From Clostridiaceae bacterium AF10-41 (GTDB lineage Bacteria; Bacillota; Clostridia; Clostridiales; Clostridiaceae), in the NCBI GenBank assembly GCA_027686065.1, contig JAQCTH010000005.1:30919-94918 (forward strand): DNA of 64,000 nucleotides, given 5' to 3'. The notes under the pieces are model-generated. The model was not told where the DNA came from. It was given only the letters and a program-made list of their open reading frames with translations, and did no database searches. The translations under genes were made by a program, and so were the position numbers. Shown here in pieces: positions 55,459 through 63,943 of this stretch. Numbering within the stretch: position 1 is the stretch's first letter; every line of letters begins with the position of its first letter.

Positions 55459-56235
55459 TTAGTTTACTTTTTTCTTTCTAGATATTATGTAATAAGGTAT
55501 TGCCATAAATACAATTCCTCCAACCATATTACCTAGGGTTGCTATTATAATGTTATAAGCATATCCACCTATACTTACAGTAGTCCCTGCTGGTGAAAGT
55601 AATCCTATTGTTAGTAAAGTCATATTTGCTACACTATGCTCAAATCCTGCTGTTATAAAAACAAATAAACACCAAAATATCATTATAAGCTTAGATACTT
55701 CTTCTTTACATTTAAAGCTACACCATATAGCTAAGCAAACTAACATATTACATAATATTCCTCTAAAAAACAAATCACTAACTGGCAAAGACATTTTAGC
55801 AGCACTAGTTTTTGCTATAAACTCTCCAACTGGACCATTTGCTAAACCAGCCATAAAAAATAATGTTCCTGCAAGTATTGAACCTGTCAAGTTTCCAATA
55901 AAACTTACTATCCAAACCTTAATTGTTTCTACCCAAGAGACTTCTTTATTTAATGATCCTACAGCCATGATAAAATTGTTTCCTGTAAATAATTCAGCCC
56001 CTGCAAATATTACTAAACTCAAGGCTACTCCAAATGATAATCCCATAACAATTTTAGTTGCTGGTGAATTCGCTGAACTAAGCAATCCTCCAATTGTAAA
56101 AATCAACATAATTCCAAGTCCAACATAGATTCCAGCAAGCATTGAGCTTACAAAATAACCAATTCCGTTTTCTTTTAATAACTCTACTTTTGCTTTTGCT
56201 GCTGCTGATACTTTATTAAATTCTTCATTAAACAT
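55459..56235 (-). CDS. FNT-family channel of the sulfite reductase operon (probable hydrosulfide channel)
   Basis: 258 residues, six membrane helices. Seen: FVSSMLAGIYVGLGIMLIFTIGG, FGVALSLVIFAGAELFTGNNFIM (omega loop), WVETIKVWIVSFIGNLTGS, FWCLFVFITAGFEHSVANMTL (central His, about 195). In Clostridioides difficile an FNT channel next to asrABC was shown to conduct HS-; the same gene context makes hydrosulfide export the best guess here. GAGGAGG before the ATG. First gene of the operon behind two Crp-type palindromes. Paralogue at 43922-44707. Confidence 0.9.
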   Translation of the reverse strand: MFNEEFNKVSAAAKAKVELLKENGIGYFVSSMLAGIYVGLGIMLIFTIGGLLSSANSPATKIVMGLSFGVALSLVIFAGAELFTGNNFIMAVGSLNKEVSWVETIKVWIVSFIGNLTGSILAGTLFFMAGLANGPVGEFIAKTSAAKMSLPVSDLFFRGILCNMLVCLAIWCSFKCKEEVSKLIMIFWCLFVFITAGFEHSVANMTLLTIGLLSPAGTTVSIGGYAYNIIIATLGNMVGGIVFMAIPYYIISRKKKVN

Positions 56236-56250
56236 ACTTTCCTCCTCATT

Positions 56251-56270
56251 ATTGTGATTATAATCACAAT
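56251..56270. promoter_or_regulatory. Crp-type operator 1 overlapping the FNT-asrABC -10 box
   Basis: ATTGTGATTATAATCACAAT is a perfect 20-bp palindrome of the form TGTGA-N6-TCACA. Its centre contains TATAAT on the minus strand, a good -10 box 16 nt before the ribosome binding site region. A regulator bound here would cover the promoter. Confidence 0.8.
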
Positions 56271-56305
56271 CTCTACAAAAAGATTATAAATCCTAATATA
56301 AATAA

Positions 56306-56329
56306 AAACTGTGACCATTATCACAGTTT
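56306..56329. promoter_or_regulatory. Crp-type operator 2 / terminator of the regulator gene
   Basis: AAACTGTGA, 6-nt spacer, TCACAGTTT: again TGTGA-N6-TCACA, 56 bp from operator 1 centre to centre. On the minus strand the same 9-bp stem is followed by a T-run (TTTATTTATA), so it may also terminate the Crp/Fnr regulator transcript. Confidence 0.75.
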
Positions 56330-56345
56330 CTATCTTTTTTATATT

Positions 56346-57044
56346 TTATTTCGTTTCTACTCCCTTAAAAAATCTCACCACTTTATCTTTATCTTTTACT
56401 ATTATTCTTCTTTTCTCGTATGTTATTAAATTATTCTCTTGAAGAATTTTTAATGCTCTTGATATTGTTTCCCTTGGAGCACCAAACATATCTGCTAGAT
56501 AAGTTATACTTATATTTAAATCTATTAAAGTGCCATCTTCAACTTCTTTTCCATAATCCTTACATAACTTCCACAGCTTTGCTGCCACTCTTTTTTCAAC
56601 CTTTAAAGGAGTAGAGTTTTTTAACTGCCTATACAATCTTCTTACCTTCATACTTAAAGAAGATATTACTATTTTAGTTAACTCGAAATCTTTTGCCATA
56701 ATTTCTTGAAATCTCATTCTATCAAAGGATAATATTTCTGCTTTTTCAAATACTTCACAGTTTATAGATGCTGGTAAATCATCTAAAACTACTGCATTTA
56801 TAATAGTTTCTTTCCCTAATATAAATACTACTTTCTTTTGAGCAGCCTCATTTAATTTATATAATGAAACTTTTCCACTACATACTATGTAAATTTTATT
56901 AATTTCTTCTTTATCTCTAAATATATGACTTCCTTTTAAGTAGCATTTACTTTCACCTATTTCTGCTAGTTCATATATAGTATTTGGGTAAATATTTTTA
57001 AATAGATCCATCTTACCTAATTGACTTTTTACTAGTTCTTTCAT
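56346..57044 (-). CDS. Crp/Fnr-family transcriptional regulator
   Basis: 232 residues. Cyclic-nucleotide-type beta-roll (about 15-130, GSHIFRDKEEINKIYIVCSGKVSLYK), a long dimer helix and a C-terminal winged helix whose recognition helix is GAPRETISRALKIL (about 183). Arg, Glu and Arg in RETISR match the CRP residues that read TGTGA. No N-terminal Cys cluster is present, so it is not an oxygen-sensing FNR. It lies directly upstream of FNT-asrABC, and the two TGTGA-N6-TCACA palindromes between them fit its expected site. Effector unknown (sulfite, redox, nucleotide). Confidence 0.88.
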   Translation of the reverse strand: MKELVKSQLGKMDLFKNIYPNTIYELAEIGESKCYLKGSHIFRDKEEINKIYIVCSGKVSLYKLNEAAQKKVVFILGKETIINAVVLDDLPASINCEVFEKAEILSFDRMRFQEIMAKDFELTKIVISSLSMKVRRLYRQLKNSTPLKVEKRVAAKLWKLCKDYGKEVEDGTLIDLNISITYLADMFGAPRETISRALKILQENNLITYEKRRIIVKDKDKVVRFFKGVETK

Positions 57045-57141
57045 TTTGTGTACCTATTCCTATTCATATTACTTATCTCTTAAATATTTATTTAAAAGAT
57101 ATCACATATATTAGTAATAAGTAAAGTAAGTATTGTTATAA

Positions 57142-57174
57142 AAAATAAAAGGAAGTTTTCCTTCCTTTTATTTT
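57142..57174 (-). terminator. Terminator overlapping the stop of the Rossmann-like gene
   Basis: A perfect 14-bp stem (57142-57155 with 57161-57174) and 5-nt loop. On the minus strand the right side is CTTCCTTTTATTTT plus T-rich DNA. It overlaps the last codon of the gene at 57173. Confidence 0.8.
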
Positions 57175-57694
57175 AGTAATCCATCAATAATTCTAAATCT
57201 AAACCCATATCTCCAGTTTTACATTTTATTAAAACTTCAATATTATATTTATTTTTATAATATTCAATTATACTTTCTAAGGATTTTTCAATAGCTGAAT
57301 ATAAGTCTAATGAAACTTTATTTTCATCTTCTAAAGTTTTATTTATAAAATTTATAAATTTAGTACTTCTTGAGGCTGTAAGAGCTTCTAAAATTAAAAT
57401 AACCTCTGAATAGTCTCTATCAATGACTTCTTTAATTTCTGGTTTCTCACTTAAGTCTATATTACACAAATTGTATATTACCTTCGGTTCTATAGATTTA
57501 AGAAACAACTTTAAATGTTCTACGTTTCCATCAAGCCTTATTATAGTAACATCCTTTTCTATTTCCTTTAATATATCACTTTCTTCATTTTTCCTAATAA
57601 TCAAATATGTTTCAATATTATTTAAAATAAGATATTTAGTAAAATATATTATAAACTTATCTGAACATCCAACTATAACTGCACTATCTTTCAT
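57173..57694 (-). CDS. Uncharacterised small Rossmann-like protein
   Basis: 173 residues. Strand-helix-strand order (SAVIVGCSDKFIIYFTKYLILN, ETYLIIRKN, VTIIRLDGNVEHLKLFLKSIEPKVIYNLC, EVILILEAL) resembles an extended short-chain dehydrogenase/epimerase: PKVIYNLC matches the 'D-x-V-x-x-L/A' strand of GDP-mannose dehydratase-like enzymes. The GxxGxxG nucleotide motif is only partly present (VGCSDKF) and no YxxxK is clear (LYSAIEKSLE). It is about half the usual length, so it may be a degenerate or non-catalytic member. TTG 57706 overlaps GGAGGA; ATG 57694 is used. Confidence 0.55.
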   Translation of the reverse strand: MKDSAVIVGCSDKFIIYFTKYLILNNIETYLIIRKNEESDILKEIEKDVTIIRLDGNVEHLKLFLKSIEPKVIYNLCNIDLSEKPEIKEVIDRDYSEVILILEALTASRSTKFINFINKTLEDENKVSLDLYSAIEKSLESIIEYYKNKYNIEVLIKCKTGDMGLDLELLMDY

Positions 57695-57790
57695 AATATC
57701 CTCCAAATATTAAGCTTTCATAAGATTATTATATTATTTAATATAATAAAAGGTGAACATCTATAGCTTTACTCCCTTAATTGCTGCAAT

Positions 57791-58708
57791 TTATTCAATG
57801 TTTTCAAGTTTAAATGGAGTATTTTGATAAATGCAATAATTTAGCCAATTTCCAAAAACTATATTTGCACTTCCTCTCCATCTAACCATTGGAATTTCTT
57901 TTATATTATCCTTAGGAAAATAGTTTTTTGGTATATCAATATCTTTTCCATTATTAAGGTCTCTGAAATACTCACTTTTCAGTGTGTCTCTATCATATTC
58001 TAAATGCCCACTTATAAATATTTGTCTTTTATCTTTTGTGGCAATTATAAACACTCCAGCCTCTTCTGATTCTGATAGTATCTCTAGGTTTTTATTTTTT
58101 TCAATATCTTCTTTTGACGTTGTAGTATGCCTAGAATGTGGTGCATAGAAAATATCATCTAATCCTCTTGTTAAATCCTCATTAATTTTATTTACCTTAT
58201 GTTGATATACTCCAAACATTTTCTTTTTTAAAACCTTTTTACTTATATTGTGATGATAATATAGTGCTGCTTGTGCACCCCAGCATATATGAAGTGTTGA
58301 GAAAACATTGCTTTTACTCCATTCCATTATTTCTTCAAGTTCATTCCAATATGTTACATCCTCAAACTCTATAGTTTCAACAGGTGCCCCAGTAATTATT
58401 AACCCATCAAACTTTTCATTTTTCACTTCATCAAAATACTTATAAAATTTTTTTAAATGCTCTTTTGGTGTATTTTGAGATGTATAAGTTTTAGTTTGTA
58501 ACAATGTTATTTCTACTTGAAGTGGAGTATTGGATAGATATCTTAGCAATTGATTTTCTGATTGAATTTTTATCGGCATAAGATTTAAAACTGCTATTTG
58601 CAAAGGTCTTATATCTTGAGTTTTCGCTCTTTCCATATTCATTACAAAAATATTTTCATCAGACAAGACAGTATATGCTGGAAGATCTATTGGAATTTTT
58701 ATTGGCAA
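57791..58708 (-). CDS. metA: Homoserine O-acetyltransferase, MetA family
   Basis: 305 residues. Acylates homoserine in methionine synthesis. Seen: [36 protein letters not shown] (about 108), the acyl-enzyme Cys in [13 protein letters not shown] (about 142), the catalytic Glu in [10 protein letters not shown] (about 237) and VYQHKV. The residue after GAPV is Glu; in the MetA family Glu at this place (111) indicates acetyl-CoA use, while Gly indicates succinyl-CoA. TTG start with AGGGGG 5 nt upstream. No SAM riboswitch is visible in its leader. Monocistronic. Confidence 0.92.
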   Translation of the reverse strand: MPIKIPIDLPAYTVLSDENIFVMNMERAKTQDIRPLQIAVLNLMPIKIQSENQLLRYLSNTPLQVEITLLQTKTYTSQNTPKEHLKKFYKYFDEVKNEKFDGLIITGAPVETIEFEDVTYWNELEEIMEWSKSNVFSTLHICWGAQAALYYHHNISKKVLKKKMFGVYQHKVNKINEDLTRGLDDIFYAPHSRHTTTSKEDIEKNKNLEILSESEEAGVFIIATKDKRQIFISGHLEYDRDTLKSEYFRDLNNGKDIDIPKNYFPKDNIKEIPMVRWRGSANIVFGNWLNYCIYQNTPFKLENIE

Positions 58709-58810
58709 GAATACCCCCTCCTTATAAATTATATTAAATCACAAAATATGGTAATTTAAAAGTTCTTTATTTTATTTATATCAGTACTATATATAATGAG
58801 ATAATTTTTT

Positions 58811-58839
58811 TTGACAGCTTGGCTATTATTTCATATAAT
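58811..58839 (+). promoter_or_regulatory. Consensus promoter of the adenine deaminase gene
   Basis: TTGACA (58811-58816), exactly 17 nt, TATAAT (58834-58839): a perfect sigma-70-type promoter. Transcription should begin near 58846, immediately before the riboswitch aptamer. Confidence 0.9.
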
Positions 58840-58849
58840 AGATAAAAAT

Positions 58850-58925
58850 AACATTCTTATAAGCCTAATAATATGGTTTAGGCGTATCTACTATACTACC
58901 TTAAATAGTATAACTATGAAGTTTT
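58850..58925 (+). promoter_or_regulatory. Purine riboswitch, guanine class, upstream of ade
   Basis: The aptamer core is fully present: ATAAGCCTAATAATATGG with P2 GCCTAA/TTAGGC, the junction GTATCTAC, P3 TATACTA/TAGTATA closed by loop CCTTAAA, then ACTATG. The base that pairs with the ligand (position 74 in xpt numbering) is the C of AACTATG; adenine aptamers have T here, so guanine or hypoxanthine is the predicted ligand. P1 is short with mismatches. No clear terminator follows, so control may be at translation. The ribosome binding site GAGGTG lies about 45 nt downstream. Confidence 0.88.
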
Positions 58926-58978
58926 AATCTAGATGAGGTTGTTTATTATTATATTTAAATATACTCTGAGGTGAATTT

Positions 58979-60715
58979 ATGAATAAGAAAGATTTTATAT
59001 CTCAAATTAAGGCTTCAAGTAAACATGAAATATGTGACTTAGTTATTAATAATATAACTATTGTTGACGTATTCCAAAACAGCTCCTTTGTTGACAACGT
59101 TGCTATTAAAAATGGTGTTATTGTTGGGTTTGGTAATTATAAAGGCATAGTTGAAATTGATGGTACTGGTAAATTTATTTGCCCTGGTCTTATAGATGCT
59201 CATGCCCATATTGAATCATCCCTTGTAACCCCAAAAGAATACTATAAAGCAGCTTTGTTACATGGAATCACATCTATAATTATTGACCCTCATGAAATTG
59301 CTAATGTACTAGGAGATAAAGGTATAAGACTTATTATGGACCTTGCTAAAGATACACCTTTTGATTATTACTTTATGCTTCCTTCATGCGTTCCAGCCAC
59401 TTCTTTTGAAACTTCTGGTGCTATATTAGAAAGTGGTGACTTATTTCCATTATATAATGAACCTAATGTCCTAGGTCTTGCTGAAGTTATGAATTTTCCT
59501 GCTGTTATAAATTGCTCTAATAGTATGCTTAATAAACTTTGGGATGCCAAATCAAATAAGTTTATTATAGATGGGCATTGTGCAGGTTTCACAAATGATA
59601 TGCTTAATGTATACGCTACTGCAAATGTGCTTACAGATCATGAATGCTGCTCTATAGAAGAAGTTACTCATAGGCTTAGGCGTGGTATGTATGTTCATAT
59701 TAGGGAAGGTTCTGTCGCAAAAAACTTAAATGAATTGATAAAAGCTGTTTCTATTTCTAATAGTAGAAGGATATGTTTTTGTACAGACGATAAACATATA
59801 GATGACTTAATAAAAAATGGAAGTATAGATAGTTCTATACAAATGGCTATTTCTCATGGTTTATCACCTGAAACTGCTATACAAATGTGCACATTAAACA
59901 CTTCAGAATGTTATTCACTAAAATACAAAGGAGCTATTGCCCCTGGATATATAGCTGATTTCATAATTTTAGATGACTTATCTAACTTTAAAATTAACTC
60001 AGTTTATAAGAAAGGTTCTTTAGTTGTAAAAGATAATAAATTAGTTGCTACTACTTCTAATAAAATCTCTAAATTCCCTAAATTAAATAATATTAATATA
60101 AATGAATTTACAGCAAAAGACTTAGAAATAAATTTGCATGATAAAACAAAGCTTAATGTAATTGGAATTAATCCAAATAAACTTGAAAGTGCTCATATAA
60201 AAATTGATATAAATACTTTAAAAAATACAAAATCATTTCAATGTGATGTAGATTTAGATTTATTAAAAATAGCTGTAATTGAAAGACATAAAAATACTGG
60301 TAATATTGGTCTTGGAGTAATAAAAGGTTTAAACTTAAAATATGGGGCAATTGCCACAACTGTTGCTCATGATTCTCACAACTTAATAACCTGTGGAACA
60401 TCTGACGAAGATATCATATTTGCAGTTGAAGAGTTGAAAAAAATAAATGGTGGAATTATAGTTGTTAAAAACAAAAAAGTATTAGCATCAATTCAACTAG
60501 AAATTGCTGGATTGATAACTTCAAGAAAATCTCAAGAAGTTGTTGATGATTTAGAAAAACTACATTTAGCTATAAATGAAGTTGCTCCTGATATTAATTT
60601 TAATCCATTCCTGACTCTATCATTCTTATCACTGCCAGTTATTCCTGATTTAAAAATAACTGATAAAGGATTATTTGATGTAAGAAAATTTGAATTTATA
60701 GAAAATGCTTATTAA
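58979..60715 (+). CDS. ade: Adenine deaminase
   Basis: 578 residues, amidohydrolase of the AdeC type; converts adenine to hypoxanthine and ammonia. Seen: GLIDAHAHIESSLVTP (metal site, about 77), IIDPHEIANVLG (about 100), LPSCVPATSFETSGA, GLAEVMNFPAVI, IDGHCAGFT (about 200), FCTDDKHIDDL (about 270) and the C-terminal GLKYGAIATTVAHDSHN (about 465). GAGGTG precedes the ATG. Controlled by a strong promoter and a guanine-class riboswitch. Its product hypoxanthine is a ligand of that class, which implies product feedback. Confidence 0.95.
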   Translation: MNKKDFISQIKASSKHEICDLVINNITIVDVFQNSSFVDNVAIKNGVIVGFGNYKGIVEIDGTGKFICPGLIDAHAHIESSLVTPKEYYKAALLHGITSIIIDPHEIANVLGDKGIRLIMDLAKDTPFDYYFMLPSCVPATSFETSGAILESGDLFPLYNEPNVLGLAEVMNFPAVINCSNSMLNKLWDAKSNKFIIDGHCAGFTNDMLNVYATANVLTDHECCSIEEVTHRLRRGMYVHIREGSVAKNLNELIKAVSISNSRRICFCTDDKHIDDLIKNGSIDSSIQMAISHGLSPETAIQMCTLNTSECYSLKYKGAIAPGYIADFIILDDLSNFKINSVYKKGSLVVKDNKLVATTSNKISKFPKLNNININEFTAKDLEINLHDKTKLNVIGINPNKLESAHIKIDINTLKNTKSFQCDVDLDLLKIAVIERHKNTGNIGLGVIKGLNLKYGAIATTVAHDSHNLITCGTSDEDIIFAVEELKKINGGIIVVKNKKVLASIQLEIAGLITSRKSQEVVDDLEKLHLAINEVAPDINFNPFLTLSFLSLPVIPDLKITDKGLFDVRKFEFIENAY

Positions 60716-60745
60716 TATTTTCTAGGACTTTAAGTAATAAATTAT

Positions 60746-60794
60746 AAAAATAGTCTATAGACTTTTTTGAAGGACAAGTCTATAGACTATTTTT
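60746..60794. terminator. Bidirectional terminator between ade and the LysR gene
   Basis: A perfect 19-bp stem (60746-60764 with 60776-60794) and 11-nt loop, T-run on both strands. It includes the last codons of the LysR gene. Confidence 0.9.
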
Positions 60795-61655
60795 TATTAT
60801 ATTTATTAATTCCTTGAAACTATTAGTTTGTACTTTTCCTTTATAAAAAACAATATGATTTATATTAGATAAATTAAGCTCATTAACTTTAATTTCAACA
60901 AGATTTCCTAAATTAATTTCATTTTCAACTAATACCCTAGGTAATACTGTTATACCTAAATTTTCTTTTGCAGCTTCTATCAAAACTTGAGAATTAACAC
61001 TTGTCCAGTTAGGATTTACTCTTATATCATGTAATAGCATGGCACTATCAAAAATATCTCTAATAGAACTTCCTTTTTCTCTTAATAATAATTTTTCAGC
61101 TATTAACTCATTTAAATTTATAGATTTTTCTTTTGCAAATTTATGTTCATTAGAACAAGCTACTACTAGATCATAAGAAGAAACGGGGATTTTCTCAAGT
61201 TCTTCGTTATAAACAACGCCTTCTATTAAACCTACATCAATTTCATTTTTACATAACATACTTTCAATACTTCTAGCATTATCAACTATGATTTTGATTG
61301 GAGTAGATTTGCATATACTTTGAAATTTTCTTATTACACTAGGTAAAATAAAATTTGCAATGGTTATACATGATCCTATCTTAATAACAGCATTATCTTC
61401 TAATTCCTTAATATTTTTATCTAAGTCATCATATAAATCTAACAGCTTTATAGACTTTGCAAGAAATAATTTACCAGTCTCATTTAAATAAACTTTTCTT
61501 GAAATTCTATCAAATAAAGATACTCCCAAATAATCTTCTAACTCACTTATAGCATGGGAAACTGCTGGCTGTGTCATAAATAACTTTTCAGATGCTTTAG
61601 TTACACTTTCCTCTTCACATACTGTTTTAAAAATACGTAAATGCCTAATCTTCAT
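60780..61655 (-). CDS. LysR-family transcriptional regulator
   Basis: 291 residues. N-terminal winged helix (HLRIFKTVCEEESVTKASEKLFMTQPAVSHAISELEDYLGVSLFDR) and a C-terminal periplasmic-binding-like effector domain (IKIGSCITIANFILPSVIRKF; EIDVGLIEG; LGITVLPRVLV). LysR proteins usually control the divergent neighbour, here the chrA pair 120 nt away, so chromate, sulfate or a related anion could be the effector. AAGGAGGGG precedes the ATG at 61655; the in-frame start at 61673 is less good. Confidence 0.9.
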   Translation of the reverse strand: MKIRHLRIFKTVCEEESVTKASEKLFMTQPAVSHAISELEDYLGVSLFDRISRKVYLNETGKLFLAKSIKLLDLYDDLDKNIKELEDNAVIKIGSCITIANFILPSVIRKFQSICKSTPIKIIVDNARSIESMLCKNEIDVGLIEGVVYNEELEKIPVSSYDLVVACSNEHKFAKEKSINLNELIAEKLLLREKGSSIRDIFDSAMLLHDIRVNPNWTSVNSQVLIEAAKENLGITVLPRVLVENEINLGNLVEIKVNELNLSNINHIVFYKGKVQTNSFKELINIIKNSL

Positions 61656-61775
61656 TTTCCCCTCCTTATTCATTACTAAATATTTATATATTATATAAAA
61701 TTATACTATTATACTTATCCTATGTCCATGCTATATACTTATAAGCATAAAAGTAAATCATAAGGAGTTCATGAC

Positions 61776-62342
61776 ATGAAAATTAAAAGTTTTAAGCTAT
61801 ATTTTTCGCTTTTTAAGGTGACATTTTTAGTAAGCTGCTTTAGTTTTGGTGGAGGATATGTAATTATTCCCTTGTTAAAAAAATATTTGGTTGAAGATAT
61901 GAGGATATTAAATAATGATGAACTACTAGACATGGCGGCAATAGCTCAATCAAATCCAGGGGCCATTGCTGTTAATTTATCTTCATTAATAGGTTATAAT
62001 CTTTTAGGTATAAAAGGAGCTATTATAACATGTGTTGGTACAGTTTTACCTCCTTTATTAATATTATCTATTATATCTTTCTTCTACGAAGCATTTAGAA
62101 GTAATATTGTTATTTCTGCAGTTCTCAAAGGAATGGAAGCAGGTGTTGCTGCCACAATTGTAGACCTAGTTATCGATATGAGTAAAGATGTGTTTAAAGA
62201 GAAAAATTTATTATTATCCCTTTTAGTTCCTCTATCATTTATAGCTAGTTTCTTCTTTAATATTAATGTATTAGCTATAATTATTTTTGGAGTAATAGTT
62301 AGCCTTACACAAGTATATCTTAAAAAGAAAAAATTAGGATGA
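61776..62342 (+). CDS. chrA: Chromate transporter, short ChrA half 1
   Basis: 188 residues with about five or six membrane helices, one half of the CHR superfamily. Seen: FLVSCFSFGGGYVIIPLLKKYLVE near the N-terminus, AIAQSNPGAIAVNLSSLIGY (about 55), GTVLPPLLILSIISFFY. Short CHR proteins work as pairs, and the second half starts 7 nt downstream. Family members export chromate, but in anaerobes the natural substrate may be another anion. TAAGGAG before the ATG. Divergent from a LysR regulator. Confidence 0.88.
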   Translation: MKIKSFKLYFSLFKVTFLVSCFSFGGGYVIIPLLKKYLVEDMRILNNDELLDMAAIAQSNPGAIAVNLSSLIGYNLLGIKGAIITCVGTVLPPLLILSIISFFYEAFRSNIVISAVLKGMEAGVAATIVDLVIDMSKDVFKEKNLLLSLLVPLSFIASFFFNINVLAIIIFGVIVSLTQVYLKKKKLG

Positions 62343-62349
62343 ATTAAAA

Positions 62350-62913
62350 ATGATTAATATCCTTATCACTTTATTTTTAAGCTTTTGGCAAATAGGTTCT
62401 TTCAGCATTGGTGGTGGGTATGCTATAATGCCTTTAATTCAGGATCAAATGGTAAATAAATATGGTTGGCTTACTATTCAAGAATTTACTGATATTATTA
62501 CTATATCTCAAATGACACCAGGTCCCTTATCGATTAATGCTTCTACTTTTGTAGGACTAAGGGTAGCAGGAATTTTGGGAGCACTAATATCTACATTTGC
62601 TTGCGTAATTACCGGTGTAATTATTTCTATTTTCTTATTTAATTTTTTTAAAAAGCATAATGATATTGAAGAAATTGCAAATATATTAAAAGGCCTACGT
62701 TCAACTTCAATTGGCCTTATTGCCTCTTCTGCTTCTTCCATAATTTTAATTGCATTTTTAGGAAGAACTACTTTAAGTGGGAGTCTAAATAATATTAATA
62801 TAATTGCTATTATTATATTTTCTATTTCACTATTTTTACTTAGAAAATATAAATTTAATCCATTAACAATTATAGTGTTAACAGGATTTTTAGGTTTATT
62901 TATTTATATGTAA
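62350..62913 (+). CDS. chrA: Chromate transporter, short ChrA half 2
   Basis: 187 residues, homologous to the preceding gene: SFWQIGSFSIGGGYAIMPLIQDQMV, TISQMTPGPLSINASTFVGLRVAG, VITGVIISIFLF. The two proteins should assemble with opposite topology into one transporter. No ribosome binding site stronger than AGGATG is seen 9-14 nt before the ATG; translation may be coupled to the first half. A 17-bp terminator follows. Confidence 0.88.
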   Translation: MINILITLFLSFWQIGSFSIGGGYAIMPLIQDQMVNKYGWLTIQEFTDIITISQMTPGPLSINASTFVGLRVAGILGALISTFACVITGVIISIFLFNFFKKHNDIEEIANILKGLRSTSIGLIASSASSIILIAFLGRTTLSGSLNNINIIAIIIFSISLFLLRKYKFNPLTIIVLTGFLGLFIYM

Positions 62914-62943
62914 GTACATATGGTTAGAAATATAGTTATGTAT

Positions 62944-62993
62944 AAAAAGTAACCGTAATAGAATAATTTCAATACTTATTACGGTTACTTTTT
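62944..62993. terminator. Bidirectional terminator after the chrA pair
   Basis: A perfect 17-bp stem (62944-62960 with 62977-62993) and 16-nt loop, with T-run on both strands, between convergent genes. Confidence 0.88.
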
Positions 62994-63034
62994 TAATTCT
63001 AAAATCATTTATATAAATAGACTTTCTTATTTAA

Positions 63035-63943
63035 TTAATTTCCTTTGCTGTTCATATATAAAATATAAAGGAAAGTGGCTTCCTTAAAATTACGTATATC
63101 AAATCCAGTTTCCTTTTTAATTTTTTCAATTCTATACATTAATGTATTTCTATGTACATATAGATTTTTAGATGCCTTAGTTAAAGATAAATTACATTTT
63201 AATATTTCTTCAATTGTTTGTATTAATTCATGACTTAAGTTTCTAAATACATCCTTATATTCTTCCTTTAACTCTTTTACATATGTATCTGACAAATTAA
63301 AAATAGCCTTTTCTAAATACATTTCTTCAATACAATATATTTCAGGCTTTATTTTAAATTTTCTTCCTATTTCTAAGGTTTGTACAGATTTATCATATGC
63401 TTTTTTAAACCCTTCAAATGTATAATCTAAATTGCTTATACATATTTTTATATCTATTCCTAAAGTTTGAATGATTGTTTCCTTTAGCGAAAATGCATAT
63501 TCTTTTTCATCTTCTAGATTACCAATTACAATTATTCTATCATAAATTTCTCCAATATAAACCTTGTCATCGGAATATGTATCCTTTACTATTTCTAAAA
63601 CTTCGTTTTCTTTAATAGCTTCAATAAGTAACATTTTATTTGCTTTAGTTATTGATGAATCTAACAATACATCCCATTGCTTTTTCCCTTCAAGCAATTC
63701 TTCTATTATATTTTCTTCTGTTATACATTTATTTAATATATACTCAATTGCTGGTATTATCCTAATATCATCTTGTTCTAAAATCAATTTATATATTTTA
63801 TCTTTTACAGATATTTTTCTCATAACCTTTGATTCCGTTGTAGGTAAGTTATCAAAGATTTCATTATTACTGGAATCTAATAATCTAACTCTAATATTAG
63901 TTTTTTCACATACTTCATTTAATAATTTTACAATTGCTACCAT
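63035..63943 (-). CDS. PucR/CdaR-type transcriptional regulator
   Basis: 302 residues. The C-terminal helix-turn-helix (CNLSLTKASKNLYVHRNTLMYRIEKIKKETGFDIRNFKEATFLYILY) is the PucR_C/HTH_30 type found in CdaR (sugar diacid) and PucR (purine) regulators. The N-terminal part of about 230 residues has no GAF or diacid-binding motif I can name. The in-frame start at 63964 lies upstream of AGAGGAG; the ATG at 63943 is chosen. Target unknown; purine metabolism (ade is 2.3 kb away) or sugar acids are possible. Confidence 0.82.
   Translation of the reverse strand: MVAIVKLLNEVCEKTNIRVRLLDSSNNEIFDNLPTTESKVMRKISVKDKIYKLILEQDDIRIIPAIEYILNKCITEENIIEELLEGKKQWDVLLDSSITKANKMLLIEAIKENEVLEIVKDTYSDDKVYIGEIYDRIIVIGNLEDEKEYAFSLKETIIQTLGIDIKICISNLDYTFEGFKKAYDKSVQTLEIGRKFKIKPEIYCIEEMYLEKAIFNLSDTYVKELKEEYKDVFRNLSHELIQTIEEILKCNLSLTKASKNLYVHRNTLMYRIEKIKKETGFDIRNFKEATFLYILYMNSKGN

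Noticed and set aside
58709..58800. Possible SAM or T-box leader of metA
   Set aside because: No S-box, SAM-II or T-box core is seen in the short leader on the minus strand.
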